64,000 nucleotides of DNA. Origin: Paraburkholderia ferrariae NBRC 106233. GTDB taxonomy: Bacteria > Pseudomonadota > Gammaproteobacteria > Burkholderiales > Burkholderiaceae. The stretch is from NCBI RefSeq assembly GCF_000685035.1, contig NZ_BAYB01000036.1, forward strand, positions 1 through 64,000, read 5' to 3'. A model generated the notes under the pieces. That model worked only from the letters and a program-made list of their open reading frames with translations. It was not told where the DNA came from and ran no database searches. The position numbers and the translations under genes were made by a program. Within the stretch, counting starts at the first letter, position 1, and every line of letters begins with the position of its first letter. This document shows positions 28,427 through 36,940 of this stretch, in pieces.

Positions 28427-29242
28427 TTAGGTCGTGGATCGGCGGAATTCGAGAATTCCGCTTTCCCTTCTATGAAGTGGCAGTCCCTGGCCTGGCATGA
28501 GCTCCATGGTCGGCGGGTCGATCCCGTCGTCGATCAGGAGCGCGTCCACGTCGCCGAGCGTGGCGAAGACCTCGCCCTCGCGCTCGTTCAACTGCGGCTG
28601 GTAGGCGACAACGACGGTGCGCGCGGCCGCCTGCACGGCCGCCCGAAACACCCGCGCAACGTCCGGGTCGGCGCACAGCAGGTTGCCGTTCCGGTCGAGT
28701 CCCGATGCTTCGAGAAAGCAAAGGTCGATCGAGCGGCGAAACACCGAAGCCTCCGTGTCCGGGCCCGTCAGGGCCGATGCGCCCGGCTCCAGTTGACCGC
28801 CGGTCAGCACCAGTTCGCAGTGCAGAAAGCGCTGGGCGGTCTGGGCCATGCCGATGTCGTGAACCAGCAGCGCGAGGTTCGATCGATCGGACAGGAACGG
28901 CAGGATCTTGTGAACGATCTCGCCGGTCCCGACCATCAGCGACTCGTGATCGCCGACGGTTTCTGCTGCGAAACGCGCGATGGTTGTTTCGCATGCCTTA
29001 CGGGTTGCGCCGTCCGCGACGGGAACCAGCATGTTCTCGCCGGGCTTCTGCGCGAGATAGCGGGCCTTTCCGAAAGAACGGAGAAGGTAGCGCTGCTGTT
29101 CGAGATAGGTCAGGTCCGTGCGTATCGTGACGCTCGAAACGTCGAACGCCTGGCTCAGTTCCTCGACCGAGACCTCGCCTCGCTTGCGAACCAGCTCGAC
29201 GATCTGCAGCCGTCGCCTTAGAGAACTCTTGTTTGCCTGCAT
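28427..29242 (-). CDS. DeoR-family transcriptional regulator
   Basis: A 271-residue DeoR protein. The N-terminal helix-turn-helix (RLQIVELVRKRGEVSVEELS, then SVTIRTDLTYLEQQ) is standard. The C-terminal DeoRC sensor domain has the GTGEIVHKILPFL and HDIGMAQTAQRF strands and probably binds a phosphorylated sugar. The start ATG 29242 follows GGAGAC; an open frame upstream is not part of the protein. It is the first gene of the polyol operon and should repress it until an intermediate such as tagatose 6-phosphate appears. A likely operator lies at 29287-29299. Confidence 0.9.
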   Translation of the reverse strand: MQANKSSLRRRLQIVELVRKRGEVSVEELSQAFDVSSVTIRTDLTYLEQQRYLLRSFGKARYLAQKPGENMLVPVADGATRKACETTIARFAAETVGDHESLMVGTGEIVHKILPFLSDRSNLALLVHDIGMAQTAQRFLHCELVLTGGQLEPGASALTGPDTEASVFRRSIDLCFLEASGLDRNGNLLCADPDVARVFRAAVQAAARTVVVAYQPQLNEREGEVFATLGDVDALLIDDGIDPPTMELMPGQGLPLHRRESGILEFRRSTT

Positions 29243-29286
29243 GTCTCCGAACTCGAAAATACGACTTTTGTTTTGAAAGATTTTAG

Positions 29287-29299
29287 TTTCGATTCGAAA
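29287..29299. promoter_or_regulatory. candidate DeoR operator
   Basis: TTTCGATTCGAAA is a perfect palindrome (6-1-6) 44 bases upstream of the deoR-type start, in an AT-rich stretch (29243-29320) unlike the surrounding DNA. DeoR-family repressors often bind TTTCG/CGAAA half-sites. Control of the whole operon from here is inferred. Confidence 0.5.
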
Positions 29300-29496
29300 G
29301 AAGATCAAAGCGATTTTTCGCCTGCGAAGCCAGGTGCTTTCCCTGGAAACGGGTTTTGTGCCCCGCCTCGCAGACACTTCGCACAAACCTTCCCCCAATC
29401 CGTACCGCTACACACCCAGCTATCTGTACCGGTACTGTACAGTCATCACCCGATACACTGAGCCGGCATTCAACGTCTAACCGGAGTTTTTGCGCC

Positions 29497-30114
29497 ATGC
29501 TGCCCGAAATGTTCAGTGCCCTGCCCGCCGGCATGCTCTTCGTGGTGGTCACGACCATCACGCCCGGCCCCAACAACACCATGCTGCTCGCCTCCGGCGT
29601 CAACTTCGGCTTTCGCCGCACGGTGCCGCACATTCTCGGCATCAGCTCGGGAGTTTTCGCACTCATGCTCTGCGTGGGGTTCGGGCTTGGCGAAGCCTTC
29701 CGGCGCGTTCCGGTGCTCTTCACCGCACTGGAGGCGGCGAGCGTCGCGTATCTGCTCTACCTCGCGTGGAAGATCGGCACGTCGGGCGAACTGAAAGTGA
29801 AGAAAGGCGAGCACCGGCCCATGCGCTTTCACGAGGCCATCGCCTTCCAGTGGATCAACCCGAAAGCGTGGATGATGGTGCTCACGGCGGCCACGACCAT
29901 CCGCCTTTCCGCCGATTTCGGCGTCAACACCTTGGCCATGGGCGTGCTGTTCTATGTGATCGGGCTGCCCTGCATCTGCGTGTGGGCCGCCTTCGGCACC
30001 GGCGTGCGGCGCTTTCTCTCGAATCCGCGCCGGCTGCGTGCGTTCAACATCGCCATGGCGCTCGCGCTCGTCGCTTCGATGTATCCGCTGTTCGCGCATC
30101 TGATCGCGAGCTAA
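29497..30114 (+). CDS. LysE-family amino-acid exporter
   Basis: A 205-residue inner-membrane exporter of the LysE/RhtB family with about six helices. The family signature is visible: TITPGPNNTMLLASGVNFGF at residues 18-37, then GISSGVFALML and the IAFQWINPKAWMM motif near 120. Start ATG 29497 is preceded by CCGGAG. It is divergent from the deoR operon and convergent with the MocR gene. It probably exports an amino acid or derivative; whether the linked aminotransferase shares a substrate is unknown. Confidence 0.9.
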   Translation: MLPEMFSALPAGMLFVVVTTITPGPNNTMLLASGVNFGFRRTVPHILGISSGVFALMLCVGFGLGEAFRRVPVLFTALEAASVAYLLYLAWKIGTSGELKVKKGEHRPMRFHEAIAFQWINPKAWMMVLTAATTIRLSADFGVNTLAMGVLFYVIGLPCICVWAAFGTGVRRFLSNPRRLRAFNIAMALALVASMYPLFAHLIAS

Positions 30115-30162
30115 GGCTAAGGCGCGCGCCCGGATACGCGATCACGCCCGCCTGGCGAGCCG

Positions 30163-31566
30163 CTATCGCACGCGGGCAATGAAGCGCCAGAGCGCGTCGT
30201 CGGTTGCGTACGGCGCGTTGAAGCGGAACCACGCGCTGGCCGCGTCGTCGGGCCGGAAGTAGGAGCCGGGGGCGAGCCAGATGCCGTCGGCGAGTGCCGC
30301 CGTGGCGATTTCCCCCGCGCGGGCGGCTTCGACCGGCAGTTTCGCCCAGATGAAAAGCCCCGCCCGCGGCCGGTGGAAGATTTCGAGGCCGAGCGTATCG
30401 AGCTGGTCTTCGACGAGCGCGTGCGCCGTCTTCAGGCGCTCGTTCACGAGTTCGACGTGACGCGCATAGCGCCCCTCCAGCAGCACCTTGTCGACGATGC
30501 GCTCGATCGTCTCCGACGAGGTCAGCCCCACGGCCATCTTCGCGCGCGCAAGTTCGCGCAGCACGTCGCGCTCCGCGACCACGTAGCCGCAGCGCAGCGA
30601 AGGCGTCACCGTCTTCGAGAAGCCGCCCACGTAGAGCACGCGCGAGAGCCCCTCCATCGCCGCAAAGAGCGGTGCGCCCGCGGGCGCAAGCTCGCGGCTC
30701 ACGTCGTCTTCCACCACCCACATGCGCTGGCGTTCCGCGATCTGCAACAGGCGAAACGCATTGGCCATCGTGAACGTGGCGCCCGTGGGGTTCTGCAGCG
30801 TCGTGTTCACGAAAATCGCCTTCGGCTGATGCGCGGCGGCCCGCTGCTCCAGCGCGTCGATGTCGAGCCCCGCCGGCGTGCGCGGTACGCCGTGCACCGT
30901 GAGCCCTGCGAGCTTGAGGATCTGCAGCAGGTTGCAGTAGCCGGGATCCTCCACCAGCACGGCGTCGCCGGGGCGCAGCAGCGTGCGCACGATCAGGTCG
31001 AGCGCCTGGGTCGCGCCCTGCGTGAGCAGCACGTTCGACATCTCCACCGGCAGCCCCTGGCGGTCGAGTTGCGCCACGATCCGCTCGCGCAGCGGCGCAA
31101 AGCCGTACGGATGACCATAGTCGCCGAGGCGCGCGGCCGGCACCCGGCTCGTCGCGCGCAACGCGTGGTGGAGGCCGGTTTCGTTGACCCATTCGCCCGG
31201 CATCCAGCCGCAGCCTGCCTTGATCGGCACGGAGTGGTCGGCGAAAACGTCCGAGAGCAGCCAGGTGGCCGTGAGCGTAGGCGGCTGCCAGTGCGCCGGG
31301 CTCGCATTCGGCGCAGCCGCGCGCGGCGCCACGCGGTAGCCCGAACCGCGCCGCGCCACCACGAGCCCCATCGACACCAGCCGGTTATAGGCTTCCGTGA
31401 CCGTATAGGTCGAAAGCGCGTGCTTCTGGGCCAGTTGCCGCACCGAGGGCAGCAGCGCGCCGGCGCGCAGCGCATGCCCTTCGATCGCCCGGGCGAAGGC
31501 GTTCACGAGCTGTTCGACGAGGGTGGACGCGGCGCGGCGGTCGCGCTCCAGTTCGAGTTCGATCAT
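30163..31566 (-). CDS. MocR-type (GntR/aminotransferase fusion) regulator
   Basis: A 467-residue MocR regulator. The N-terminal GntR winged helix (LLPSVRQLAQKHALSTYTVT, then RRGSGYRV) is joined by a linker to a fold-type I aminotransferase domain. The PLP lysine is in VGGFSKTVTPSLRCGY (near residue 325). MocR proteins use PLP to sense amines or amino acids and usually control a divergent gene. Here that is the omega-aminotransferase gene at 31717. The GntR part and aminotransferase part are both complete. Confidence 0.92.
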   Translation of the reverse strand: MIELELERDRRAASTLVEQLVNAFARAIEGHALRAGALLPSVRQLAQKHALSTYTVTEAYNRLVSMGLVVARRGSGYRVAPRAAAPNASPAHWQPPTLTATWLLSDVFADHSVPIKAGCGWMPGEWVNETGLHHALRATSRVPAARLGDYGHPYGFAPLRERIVAQLDRQGLPVEMSNVLLTQGATQALDLIVRTLLRPGDAVLVEDPGYCNLLQILKLAGLTVHGVPRTPAGLDIDALEQRAAAHQPKAIFVNTTLQNPTGATFTMANAFRLLQIAERQRMWVVEDDVSRELAPAGAPLFAAMEGLSRVLYVGGFSKTVTPSLRCGYVVAERDVLRELARAKMAVGLTSSETIERIVDKVLLEGRYARHVELVNERLKTAHALVEDQLDTLGLEIFHRPRAGLFIWAKLPVEAARAGEIATAALADGIWLAPGSYFRPDDAASAWFRFNAPYATDDALWRFIARVR

Positions 31567-31602
31567 GGGAAAGAGCGGCGCCCGGGGCGCCCGTCGGCCA
31601 AT

Positions 31603-31656
31603 ACAGTTGGGGGAGATTCCCCAGCACAGTTATCAGCGCAGTATAGAGACTGTCTA
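31603..31656. promoter_or_regulatory. candidate MocR binding region
   Basis: The 150-base gap between the MocR gene and the aminotransferase gene holds direct repeats ACAGTT at 31603-31608 and 31626-31631 (23 bases apart). It also holds a GGGGA-GAT-TCCCC dyad at 31610-31622 and an ATAGA-GACTG-TCTAT dyad at 31643-31656. MocR regulators are known to use direct repeats. Which element is functional cannot be said. Confidence 0.4.
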
Positions 31657-31716
31657 TGCCGCCGTTCAAGTCGCAGCGCTACAGTTGCACTCAATCATTT
31701 AAGGAGGAGAACCCTA

Positions 31717-33045
31717 ATGACTTCGCGCCCCGTCATCGACGATCTGTCGTCGTTCTGGATGCCGTTCACGGCCAACCGTCAATTCAAGACGGCGCCGCGC
31801 CTGCTCGAATCGGCCAAGGGCATGTACTACCGCACCACCGACGGCCGCGAAGTGCTGGACGGCAGCGCGGGCCTCTGGTGCGTGAACGCGGGCCATGCGC
31901 GCGACGAAATCGTCGCCGCCATCACCCAGCAGGCCGCCACGCTCGACTTCGCGCCGACCTTCCAGATGGGCCACCCGCTCGCCTTCGAAGCGGCCGCCCG
32001 GGTGGCCGAGCTGATGCCCGCGGGCCTCGACCGCATCTTCTTCACGAACTCGGGCTCGGAGTCGGTCGATACCGCGCTCAAGATCGCCCTGGCCTACCAC
32101 CGCGCGCGCGGCGAAGGCCAGCGCACCAAGCTGATCGGCCGCGAGCGCGGCTATCACGGCGTGGGCTTCGGCGGCATTTCCGTGGGCGGCATCGTCTCGA
32201 ACCGCAAGGCGTTCTCGGGCCAGCTGCTGCCGGCCATCGACCACCTGCCGCACACCCACAACCTCGAACACAACGCCTTCACGAAGGGGCAGCCCGCCTG
32301 GGGCGCGCATCTGGCCGACGAACTCGAGCGCATTGTCGCGCTGCACGACGCTTCGACCATCGCCGCGGTGATCGTCGAGCCGGTGGCAGGCTCGACCGGC
32401 GTGCTGATCCCGCCGCAAGGCTATCTGCAACGCCTGCGCGAGATCTGCACGAAGCACGGCATCCTGCTGATTTTCGACGAAGTCATCACGGGCTTCGGCC
32501 GCCTCGGCAAAGCCACGGCGAGCGAGTACTTCGGCGTCACGCCCGACCTCATCACCATGGCCAAGGCAATCAACAACGCCGCCGTGCCGATGGGCGGCGT
32601 GGCCGCGAGCCGCACGATTCACGATACGGTCGTGAACAGCGGCGCGCCGGGCGCCATCGAACTGTTCCACGGCTACACCTACTCGGCCCACCCGCTTGCC
32701 GCGGCGGCCTGCGTGGCCACGCTCGACCTCTATCGCCGCGAAGGCCTGTTCGAGCGGGCGGCCAGCCTCGCGCCGAAGTTCGAAGCCGCCGCCCACGGCC
32801 TGCGCGACGCGAAGCACGTGAAGGACATCCGCAACCTCGGGCTCGTGGCCGGCGTCGAGCTCGAATCGCGCGACGGCGCGCCGGGCGCGCGCGCCTATGA
32901 AGTGTTCCTCAAGTGCTTCGAGGCCGGCGTGCTGGTGCGCTTCACGGGCGACATCCTCGCGTTCTCGCCGCCGCTCATCGTCAAGGAAGAGGAAATCGAG
33001 CGTCTCTTCGGCACCGTGCGCGACGTGCTCGCCACCGTGCAATAA
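31717..33045 (+). CDS. omega-amino acid:pyruvate aminotransferase (beta-alanine type)
   Basis: A 442-residue class III PLP aminotransferase. The N-terminus SSFWMPFTANRQFK is characteristic of beta-alanine/omega-amino acid:pyruvate transaminases. PLP is held by Lys283 in TMAKAINNAAVPMGG, with Asp254 of IFDEVITGFGR contacting the pyridine nitrogen, and NSGSESVDTALK binding phosphate. Ribosome binding site AAGGAGGAG is excellent. It is divergent from the MocR regulator and probably controlled by it. Likely roles are beta-alanine or polyamine-derived amine catabolism. A GC hairpin at 33053-33074 and a strong terminator at 33094-33123 follow. Confidence 0.93.
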   Translation: MTSRPVIDDLSSFWMPFTANRQFKTAPRLLESAKGMYYRTTDGREVLDGSAGLWCVNAGHARDEIVAAITQQAATLDFAPTFQMGHPLAFEAAARVAELMPAGLDRIFFTNSGSESVDTALKIALAYHRARGEGQRTKLIGRERGYHGVGFGGISVGGIVSNRKAFSGQLLPAIDHLPHTHNLEHNAFTKGQPAWGAHLADELERIVALHDASTIAAVIVEPVAGSTGVLIPPQGYLQRLREICTKHGILLIFDEVITGFGRLGKATASEYFGVTPDLITMAKAINNAAVPMGGVAASRTIHDTVVNSGAPGAIELFHGYTYSAHPLAAAACVATLDLYRREGLFERAASLAPKFEAAAHGLRDAKHVKDIRNLGLVAGVELESRDGAPGARAYEVFLKCFEAGVLVRFTGDILAFSPPLIVKEEEIERLFGTVRDVLATVQ

Positions 33046-33052
33046 CGCAGGC

Positions 33053-33074
33053 GGCGCGCCGGCTCCGGCGCGCC
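33053..33074. repeat. 10-bp GC-rich hairpin after the aminotransferase gene
   Basis: GGCGCGCCGG and its exact complement (33065-33074) are separated by two bases, just 7 bases after the stop. There is no T-run, so it is more likely an mRNA 3'-end stabiliser or part of the terminator region. Confidence 0.5.
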
Positions 33075-33093
33075 ACGCTCTCGCTCCGCTCAC

Positions 33094-33123
33094 ATGGCCC
33101 GGCAACGGGCCATTGTTCTTTTT
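33094..33123 (+). terminator. rho-independent terminator of the aminotransferase gene
   Basis: An 8-bp stem (ATGGCCCG/CGGGCCAT) closed by a GCAA tetraloop is followed directly by TGTTCTTTTT. This is a textbook intrinsic terminator on the plus strand. Confidence 0.88.
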
Positions 33124-33275
33124 GGTGCGCCTGCAAAGGGCCGGCCCTCGCGCCCGGACCGCGTGGCGAATGAACGAACAGATGAGCACAACGGGCCCCA
33201 AGGGCGTATCTTTCGTCTATCGACGGAGGCAATGTCGCCAAACGCCGCCCTCGCGCGGCTCGTGGAGAGAGTCCG

Positions 33276-33524
33276 ATGAAAACGCCGGTTCGCGTGGGGA
33301 CGCATATCGAAGGCGTCCACTGGGTAGCCGAATACTTCGAGAACACGCGTGAAATCCGCGTGTTCCGCGAAGGCCAGGAAGTCGAGACATTCGATGCGCC
33401 CGCTTCGATGTTCGGCGAGGAACGCGAAGCTGGGTCCGCCAGCGACGCCGCGCACCGCGCCGAAGAAGCCGCGCTCCTTGCCACGCTGCGCCGCTACGTC
33501 GCCGAAGGCGAGCCCGAAGAGTAA
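33276..33524 (+). CDS. hypothetical small acidic protein
   Basis: An 82-residue protein with no recognised domain. The first half predicts beta strands (VGTHIEGVHWVAEYFE, REIRVFREGQEVETF); the second half is an acidic, alanine-rich helix. No signal or membrane segment. GGAGAGAGTCCG precedes the ATG, and codon use matches neighbouring genes, which supports a real gene. It lies 57 bases from the convergent pcaC stop. Function unknown. Confidence 0.6.
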   Translation: MKTPVRVGTHIEGVHWVAEYFENTREIRVFREGQEVETFDAPASMFGEEREAGSASDAAHRAEEAALLATLRRYVAEGEPEE

Positions 33525-33581
33525 GCGGCCGCAAGCCGATGCCGATGCCCGGGCCGGGCGCGGCCCTGTGCAGGCGCTCGC

Positions 33582-33974
33582 TCAGCCTTGCGCCGCGCCG
33601 TCTTCCTCGCGGAAGATGCGGTCGGCCAGATGGAACGCCGAGTTTGCGGCAGGCACGCCGCAGTAGATCGCGGTCTGCAACAGCACTTCCTTGATTTCCT
33701 CGCGCGTCACGCCGTTGTTCTTCGCGGCGCGCAGATGCAGCGCGAGTTCCTCGCTACGGTTGAGCGCCACCATCATCGCGATGGTGAGGAGGCTGCGCGT
33801 ATGCCGCGGCAGACCTTCGCGCGTCCAGATCTCACCCCACGCGTAGCGCGTGATGAGCGTCTGGAATTCTTCGGTGATCTCCGCGCGGTTCGCAATCGAG
33901 CGATCAACGTGCGCGTCGCCCAGCACGGCACGCCGCACGCCCATGCCGGCTTCGTAGCGTTCGTCTTCCGTCAT
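33582..33974 (-). CDS. pcaC: 4-carboxymuconolactone decarboxylase
   Basis: A 130-residue protein of the CMD/AhpD fold. PcaC decarboxylates gamma-carboxymuconolactone to beta-ketoadipate enol-lactone in the protocatechuate branch. It begins with YEAGMGVRRAVLGDAHVDRS and contains WGEIWTREGLPRHTRSLLTI and HLRAAKNNGVTREEIKEVL, which are diagnostic. The start overlaps the pcaD stop (ATGA at 33971-33974), so translation is coupled. In some bacteria pcaC and pcaD are fused (pcaL); here they remain separate. It is the last gene of the pca set. Confidence 0.95.
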   Translation of the reverse strand: MTEDERYEAGMGVRRAVLGDAHVDRSIANRAEITEEFQTLITRYAWGEIWTREGLPRHTRSLLTIAMMVALNRSEELALHLRAAKNNGVTREEIKEVLLQTAIYCGVPAANSAFHLADRIFREEDGAAQG

Positions 33975-34762
33975 TGCGCCTCCCGCAGAAAGTCGGTCAC
34001 GGTCTGGGTGAACAGCTCCGCGAGTTCGACGTTCGAGATGTGCGAGGCATTCAGCTCCACGTAGCGCGCGCCCGGCACCGACTCCGCCAGTTCGCGGCCC
34101 TGTGCGGGCGTCGCGGCGAGATCGTGCGTGCCCGAGATCACGAGCGTCGGCGCCGTGATCGAGCCCGCTTCGCCGCGCAGGTCCGCCGCGTTGATGGCGT
34201 CGCAATTTGAGGCATAGCCTTCGTTGTCGGTGTGGACCAACACGTCGCGCGCCTGGGCGATCACGAGCGGGTTGCGCGCCATGAAGTCGGCCGTGTACCA
34301 GCGCGGCAGCACGGCGTCGGCCAGCGCGAGCATCCCTTCGCCGCGAGCCTTCGCCGCGCGCGGCACCCACACCTCGGGCGAGCCGATCTTCGCGGCGGTG
34401 TTGCAAAGCACGAGGCGCTCGATACGGCTCGCGTAGCGCGCGCCAAGGCCCACGCCGGTCAAACCGCCCATCGAAACGCCCGCGAAATGCGCGCGCGCGA
34501 TGCCCAGATGATCCATCAGGCCGATCACGTCGCCCGTGAGCTGCTCGATGGTGTACGGTCCCGGCGGCACGTCCGAATGGCCGTGGCCGCGCGTGTCGTA
34601 GCGCAGCACGCGGAAATGCTTCGAAAATGCGGCGAGCTGCGGCGTCCACATCGATACGTCGCTGCCCAGCGAATTCGACAGGATCAGCCACGGCGCCGTG
34701 CTGTTCTGCGCTCCGTCGATGCGGTAGAACAGCTTCGTGTCGTTGACGGCTGCGTAGGGCAT
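33971..34762 (-). CDS. pcaD: 3-oxoadipate enol-lactonase
   Basis: A 263-residue alpha/beta hydrolase that opens beta-ketoadipate enol-lactone to beta-ketoadipate. The nucleophile is Ser97 in AGVSMGG; RYDTRGHGHSD and the late ASHISNVELAELF with the catalytic His are typical of PcaD. It lies 5 bases after pcaB and overlaps pcaC by 4. Cytoplasmic. Start ATG 34762 is consistent with the family N-terminus (MPYAAVNDTKLFYR). Confidence 0.95.
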   Translation of the reverse strand: MPYAAVNDTKLFYRIDGAQNSTAPWLILSNSLGSDVSMWTPQLAAFSKHFRVLRYDTRGHGHSDVPPGPYTIEQLTGDVIGLMDHLGIARAHFAGVSMGGLTGVGLGARYASRIERLVLCNTAAKIGSPEVWVPRAAKARGEGMLALADAVLPRWYTADFMARNPLVIAQARDVLVHTDNEGYASNCDAINAADLRGEAGSITAPTLVISGTHDLAATPAQGRELAESVPGARYVELNASHISNVELAELFTQTVTDFLREAQ

Positions 34763-34767
34763 GCGGA

Positions 34768-36147
34768 TTACTCCTCGTGAGTCTGCAATGAAGAAGGGAC
34801 GGCGCGGCGCGCATACGATGCCAGCACCGCATCGACGAACGCGTGCGCCTCGCCCGCGTAGTGGGCGGGATCGAGCAGCGCGGCGAGGCGCGCGGCGTCC
34901 AGGTGGTTTGTCACGGCGGGGTTGTCGGCCAGCACGTCGTAGAGCGTGCGGCCGGTCTGCACCGCGGTTCTGGACGCGGCTTCAACGAGATGATGGGCGT
35001 CGAGCCGGCCGATGGCGTCGCCCAGCGCAAGCATGACCGCTTCGCCGAGAATCAGGCCATGGGTGGCGTCGAGATTGGCCGCGAGGCGTTCGGGCCGCAC
35101 TTCGAGGCCGCCCGCGATCTGGCCGATATGCGCGAGCGCGCCGCCCGCGAGGCGCGCGAGATCGGGCAGCGCGTCCCATTCGGCCTGCCAGCCGCCGAGC
35201 GCGCGCTCGTGCTCCTGCACCATGCCGCCGAACACCGTCGCGACGAGGCCCGGCGCCCGCGCCGCTGCCGTCAGCACGGCGGCGCAGCCTACCGGGTTGC
35301 GCTTGTGCGGCATGGTCGAGGAGCCGCCCTTGCCTGCCGCCGCAGGTTCGGCCAGTTCGCCGACCTCGGTCTGCATCTGCAGCGAGATATCGCGCGCAAT
35401 CTTGCCGAGCGTGCCGATCAGCATGCCGAAGAACGCCGCGGCTTCGGCAATGCGGTCGCGCTGGGTGTGCCAGGGCAAGGTAGGCTGCGCGAGTGCCAGT
35501 TCTTTGGCGAGCGAGGCGCTCACCTCCGCCGCTGCCGTGCGCAGGCTCGCGAGCGTGCCGGCCGCGCCGCCGAACTGCAGCACCAGCACGCGCTCGCGCA
35601 ACGCCGCGAGCCGCTCGCGATGACGCAGCAAGGCGTCGAGCCATTGCGCGAACTTCAGGCCGAGCGTGATGGGCAGCGCCTGCTGGAGCCAAGTGCGGCC
35701 CACGGCGGGCGTCGAGCGATGGGTGCGCGCGAGATCCGCCAGCGTGGCGCACAGCGCGTCGAGTTCGGGGGCGATCAGATCCAGCGCGTCGCGCAGTTGC
35801 AGCACGGTCGCCGTATCGATGATGTCCTGGCTCGTGGCGCCCCAGTGCACGTACTTCGAAGCTTCGGGATCGAGCGCCTTCACGCGCGCCGTGAGCTGCT
35901 TCACGAGCGGGATGGCCAGATTGCCGCCCAGCGCGGCATCGCGCGCAAGCGCTTCGGCGTCGAGCTGATCGGCCTTGCACGCCGCCGCAATCGCGGACAC
36001 CGCCGTTTGCGGGATCACGCCGTGGGCCGCCGAGGCGCGCGCGAGTGCGGCCTCCACGTCGAGCATCCGCTGCAGCGTCGCGCGCGGCGACCAGATGGCG
36101 TTCATCGGCTCGGTGCCGCAGATCAGGCTCGTCAGGCGTTCGGTCAT
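34768..36147 (-). CDS. pcaB: 3-carboxy-cis,cis-muconate cycloisomerase
   Basis: A 459-residue member of the fumarase/aspartase superfamily that cyclises beta-carboxymuconate to gamma-carboxymuconolactone. The superfamily signature GSSTMPHKRNP is present, as are YVHWGATSQDIIDT and GRTWLQQALPITLG. ATG 36147 is chosen because it gives the usual PcaB N-terminus (MTERLTSLICGT); the open frame upstream is non-coding. It is separated from pcaJ by 122 bases, so pcaBDC may also have its own promoter. Confidence 0.93.
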   Translation of the reverse strand: MTERLTSLICGTEPMNAIWSPRATLQRMLDVEAALARASAAHGVIPQTAVSAIAAACKADQLDAEALARDAALGGNLAIPLVKQLTARVKALDPEASKYVHWGATSQDIIDTATVLQLRDALDLIAPELDALCATLADLARTHRSTPAVGRTWLQQALPITLGLKFAQWLDALLRHRERLAALRERVLVLQFGGAAGTLASLRTAAAEVSASLAKELALAQPTLPWHTQRDRIAEAAAFFGMLIGTLGKIARDISLQMQTEVGELAEPAAAGKGGSSTMPHKRNPVGCAAVLTAAARAPGLVATVFGGMVQEHERALGGWQAEWDALPDLARLAGGALAHIGQIAGGLEVRPERLAANLDATHGLILGEAVMLALGDAIGRLDAHHLVEAASRTAVQTGRTLYDVLADNPAVTNHLDAARLAALLDPAHYAGEAHAFVDAVLASYARRAVPSSLQTHEE

Positions 36148-36269
36148 GGGGCGTGGGTGAGGGAAAAAAGCATCGGGTGCGGCGGATCGCGCCGACAAAG
36201 CCTGTACGGCGCGGCGCCGGTAGCGGCTGCCGCCCGGCGTCGCGCCTTGGGGCCGCGCACCCCGCAAGC

Positions 36270-36929
36270 TTACGCCGCGCGGCGCGGTTGTGTCGCGTCG
36301 ATCAGCGGCACGCCGGCCAGCTTCTGCAGCGCGTCGAAGTCGATGTCCGAGTAGATCTCGCGCACGGCGAGCCCTTCGGGCGTCACGTCGAACACGGCGA
36401 GGTCGGTATAGAGGCGGTCCACGCACTGCACGCCTGTGACGGGATACGAGCATTCGGCCACGAGCTTGCTTTCGCCCTGCTTGGTCAGGAGTTCCATCAT
36501 CACGAACACCTGCTTCGCGCCGATGGCGAGATCCATCGCGCCGCCCACGGCGGGAATCGCATCCGGCGCACCGGTATGCCAGTTCGCGAGATCGCCCTTC
36601 GCCGAGACCTGGAACGCGCCGAGCACGCAATAGTCGAGATGGCCGCCGCGCATCATCGCGAAGGAGTCCGCGTGATGGAAGTAGGCGCCGCCCGTGAGCA
36701 GCGTGACGTGCTGCTTGCCTGCGTTGATGAGTTCGTCGTCCTCTTCGCCGGGCGCCGGCGCCGGACCCATGCCGAGCAGGCCGTTTTCGCTGTGCAGGAA
36801 GATTTCCTTCTGCGGGTCGAGGTGGTTGGCCACCAGCGTCGGCACGCCGATGCCGAGATTCACATACGCGCCTTCGGGAATGTCCGCGGCCACGCGCTGG
36901 GCCATTTCATCGCGATTCAACCGTTTCAT
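36270..36929 (-). CDS. pcaJ: 3-oxoadipate CoA-transferase subunit B
   Basis: A 219-residue beta subunit of the succinyl-CoA:3-oxoadipate CoA-transferase. The catalytic glutamate is in the LHSENGLLGMGPAP motif typical of CoA-transferase family I. GGHLDYCVLGAFQV and VTGVQCVDRLYTDLAVF follow. It partners PcaI, whose gene ends 11 bases upstream. It activates beta-ketoadipate to beta-ketoadipyl-CoA. Confidence 0.95.
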   Translation of the reverse strand: MKRLNRDEMAQRVAADIPEGAYVNLGIGVPTLVANHLDPQKEIFLHSENGLLGMGPAPAPGEEDDELINAGKQHVTLLTGGAYFHHADSFAMMRGGHLDYCVLGAFQVSAKGDLANWHTGAPDAIPAVGGAMDLAIGAKQVFVMMELLTKQGESKLVAECSYPVTGVQCVDRLYTDLAVFDVTPEGLAVREIYSDIDFDALQKLAGVPLIDATQPRRAA

Positions 36930-36940
36930 TGCTTGTCTCC

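Noticed and set aside
30373-31716. Long plus-strand frame running into the aminotransferase gene from far upstream
   Set aside because: It lies antisense to the MocR gene and lacks protein-like features; the true start at 31717 has an excellent ribosome binding site.
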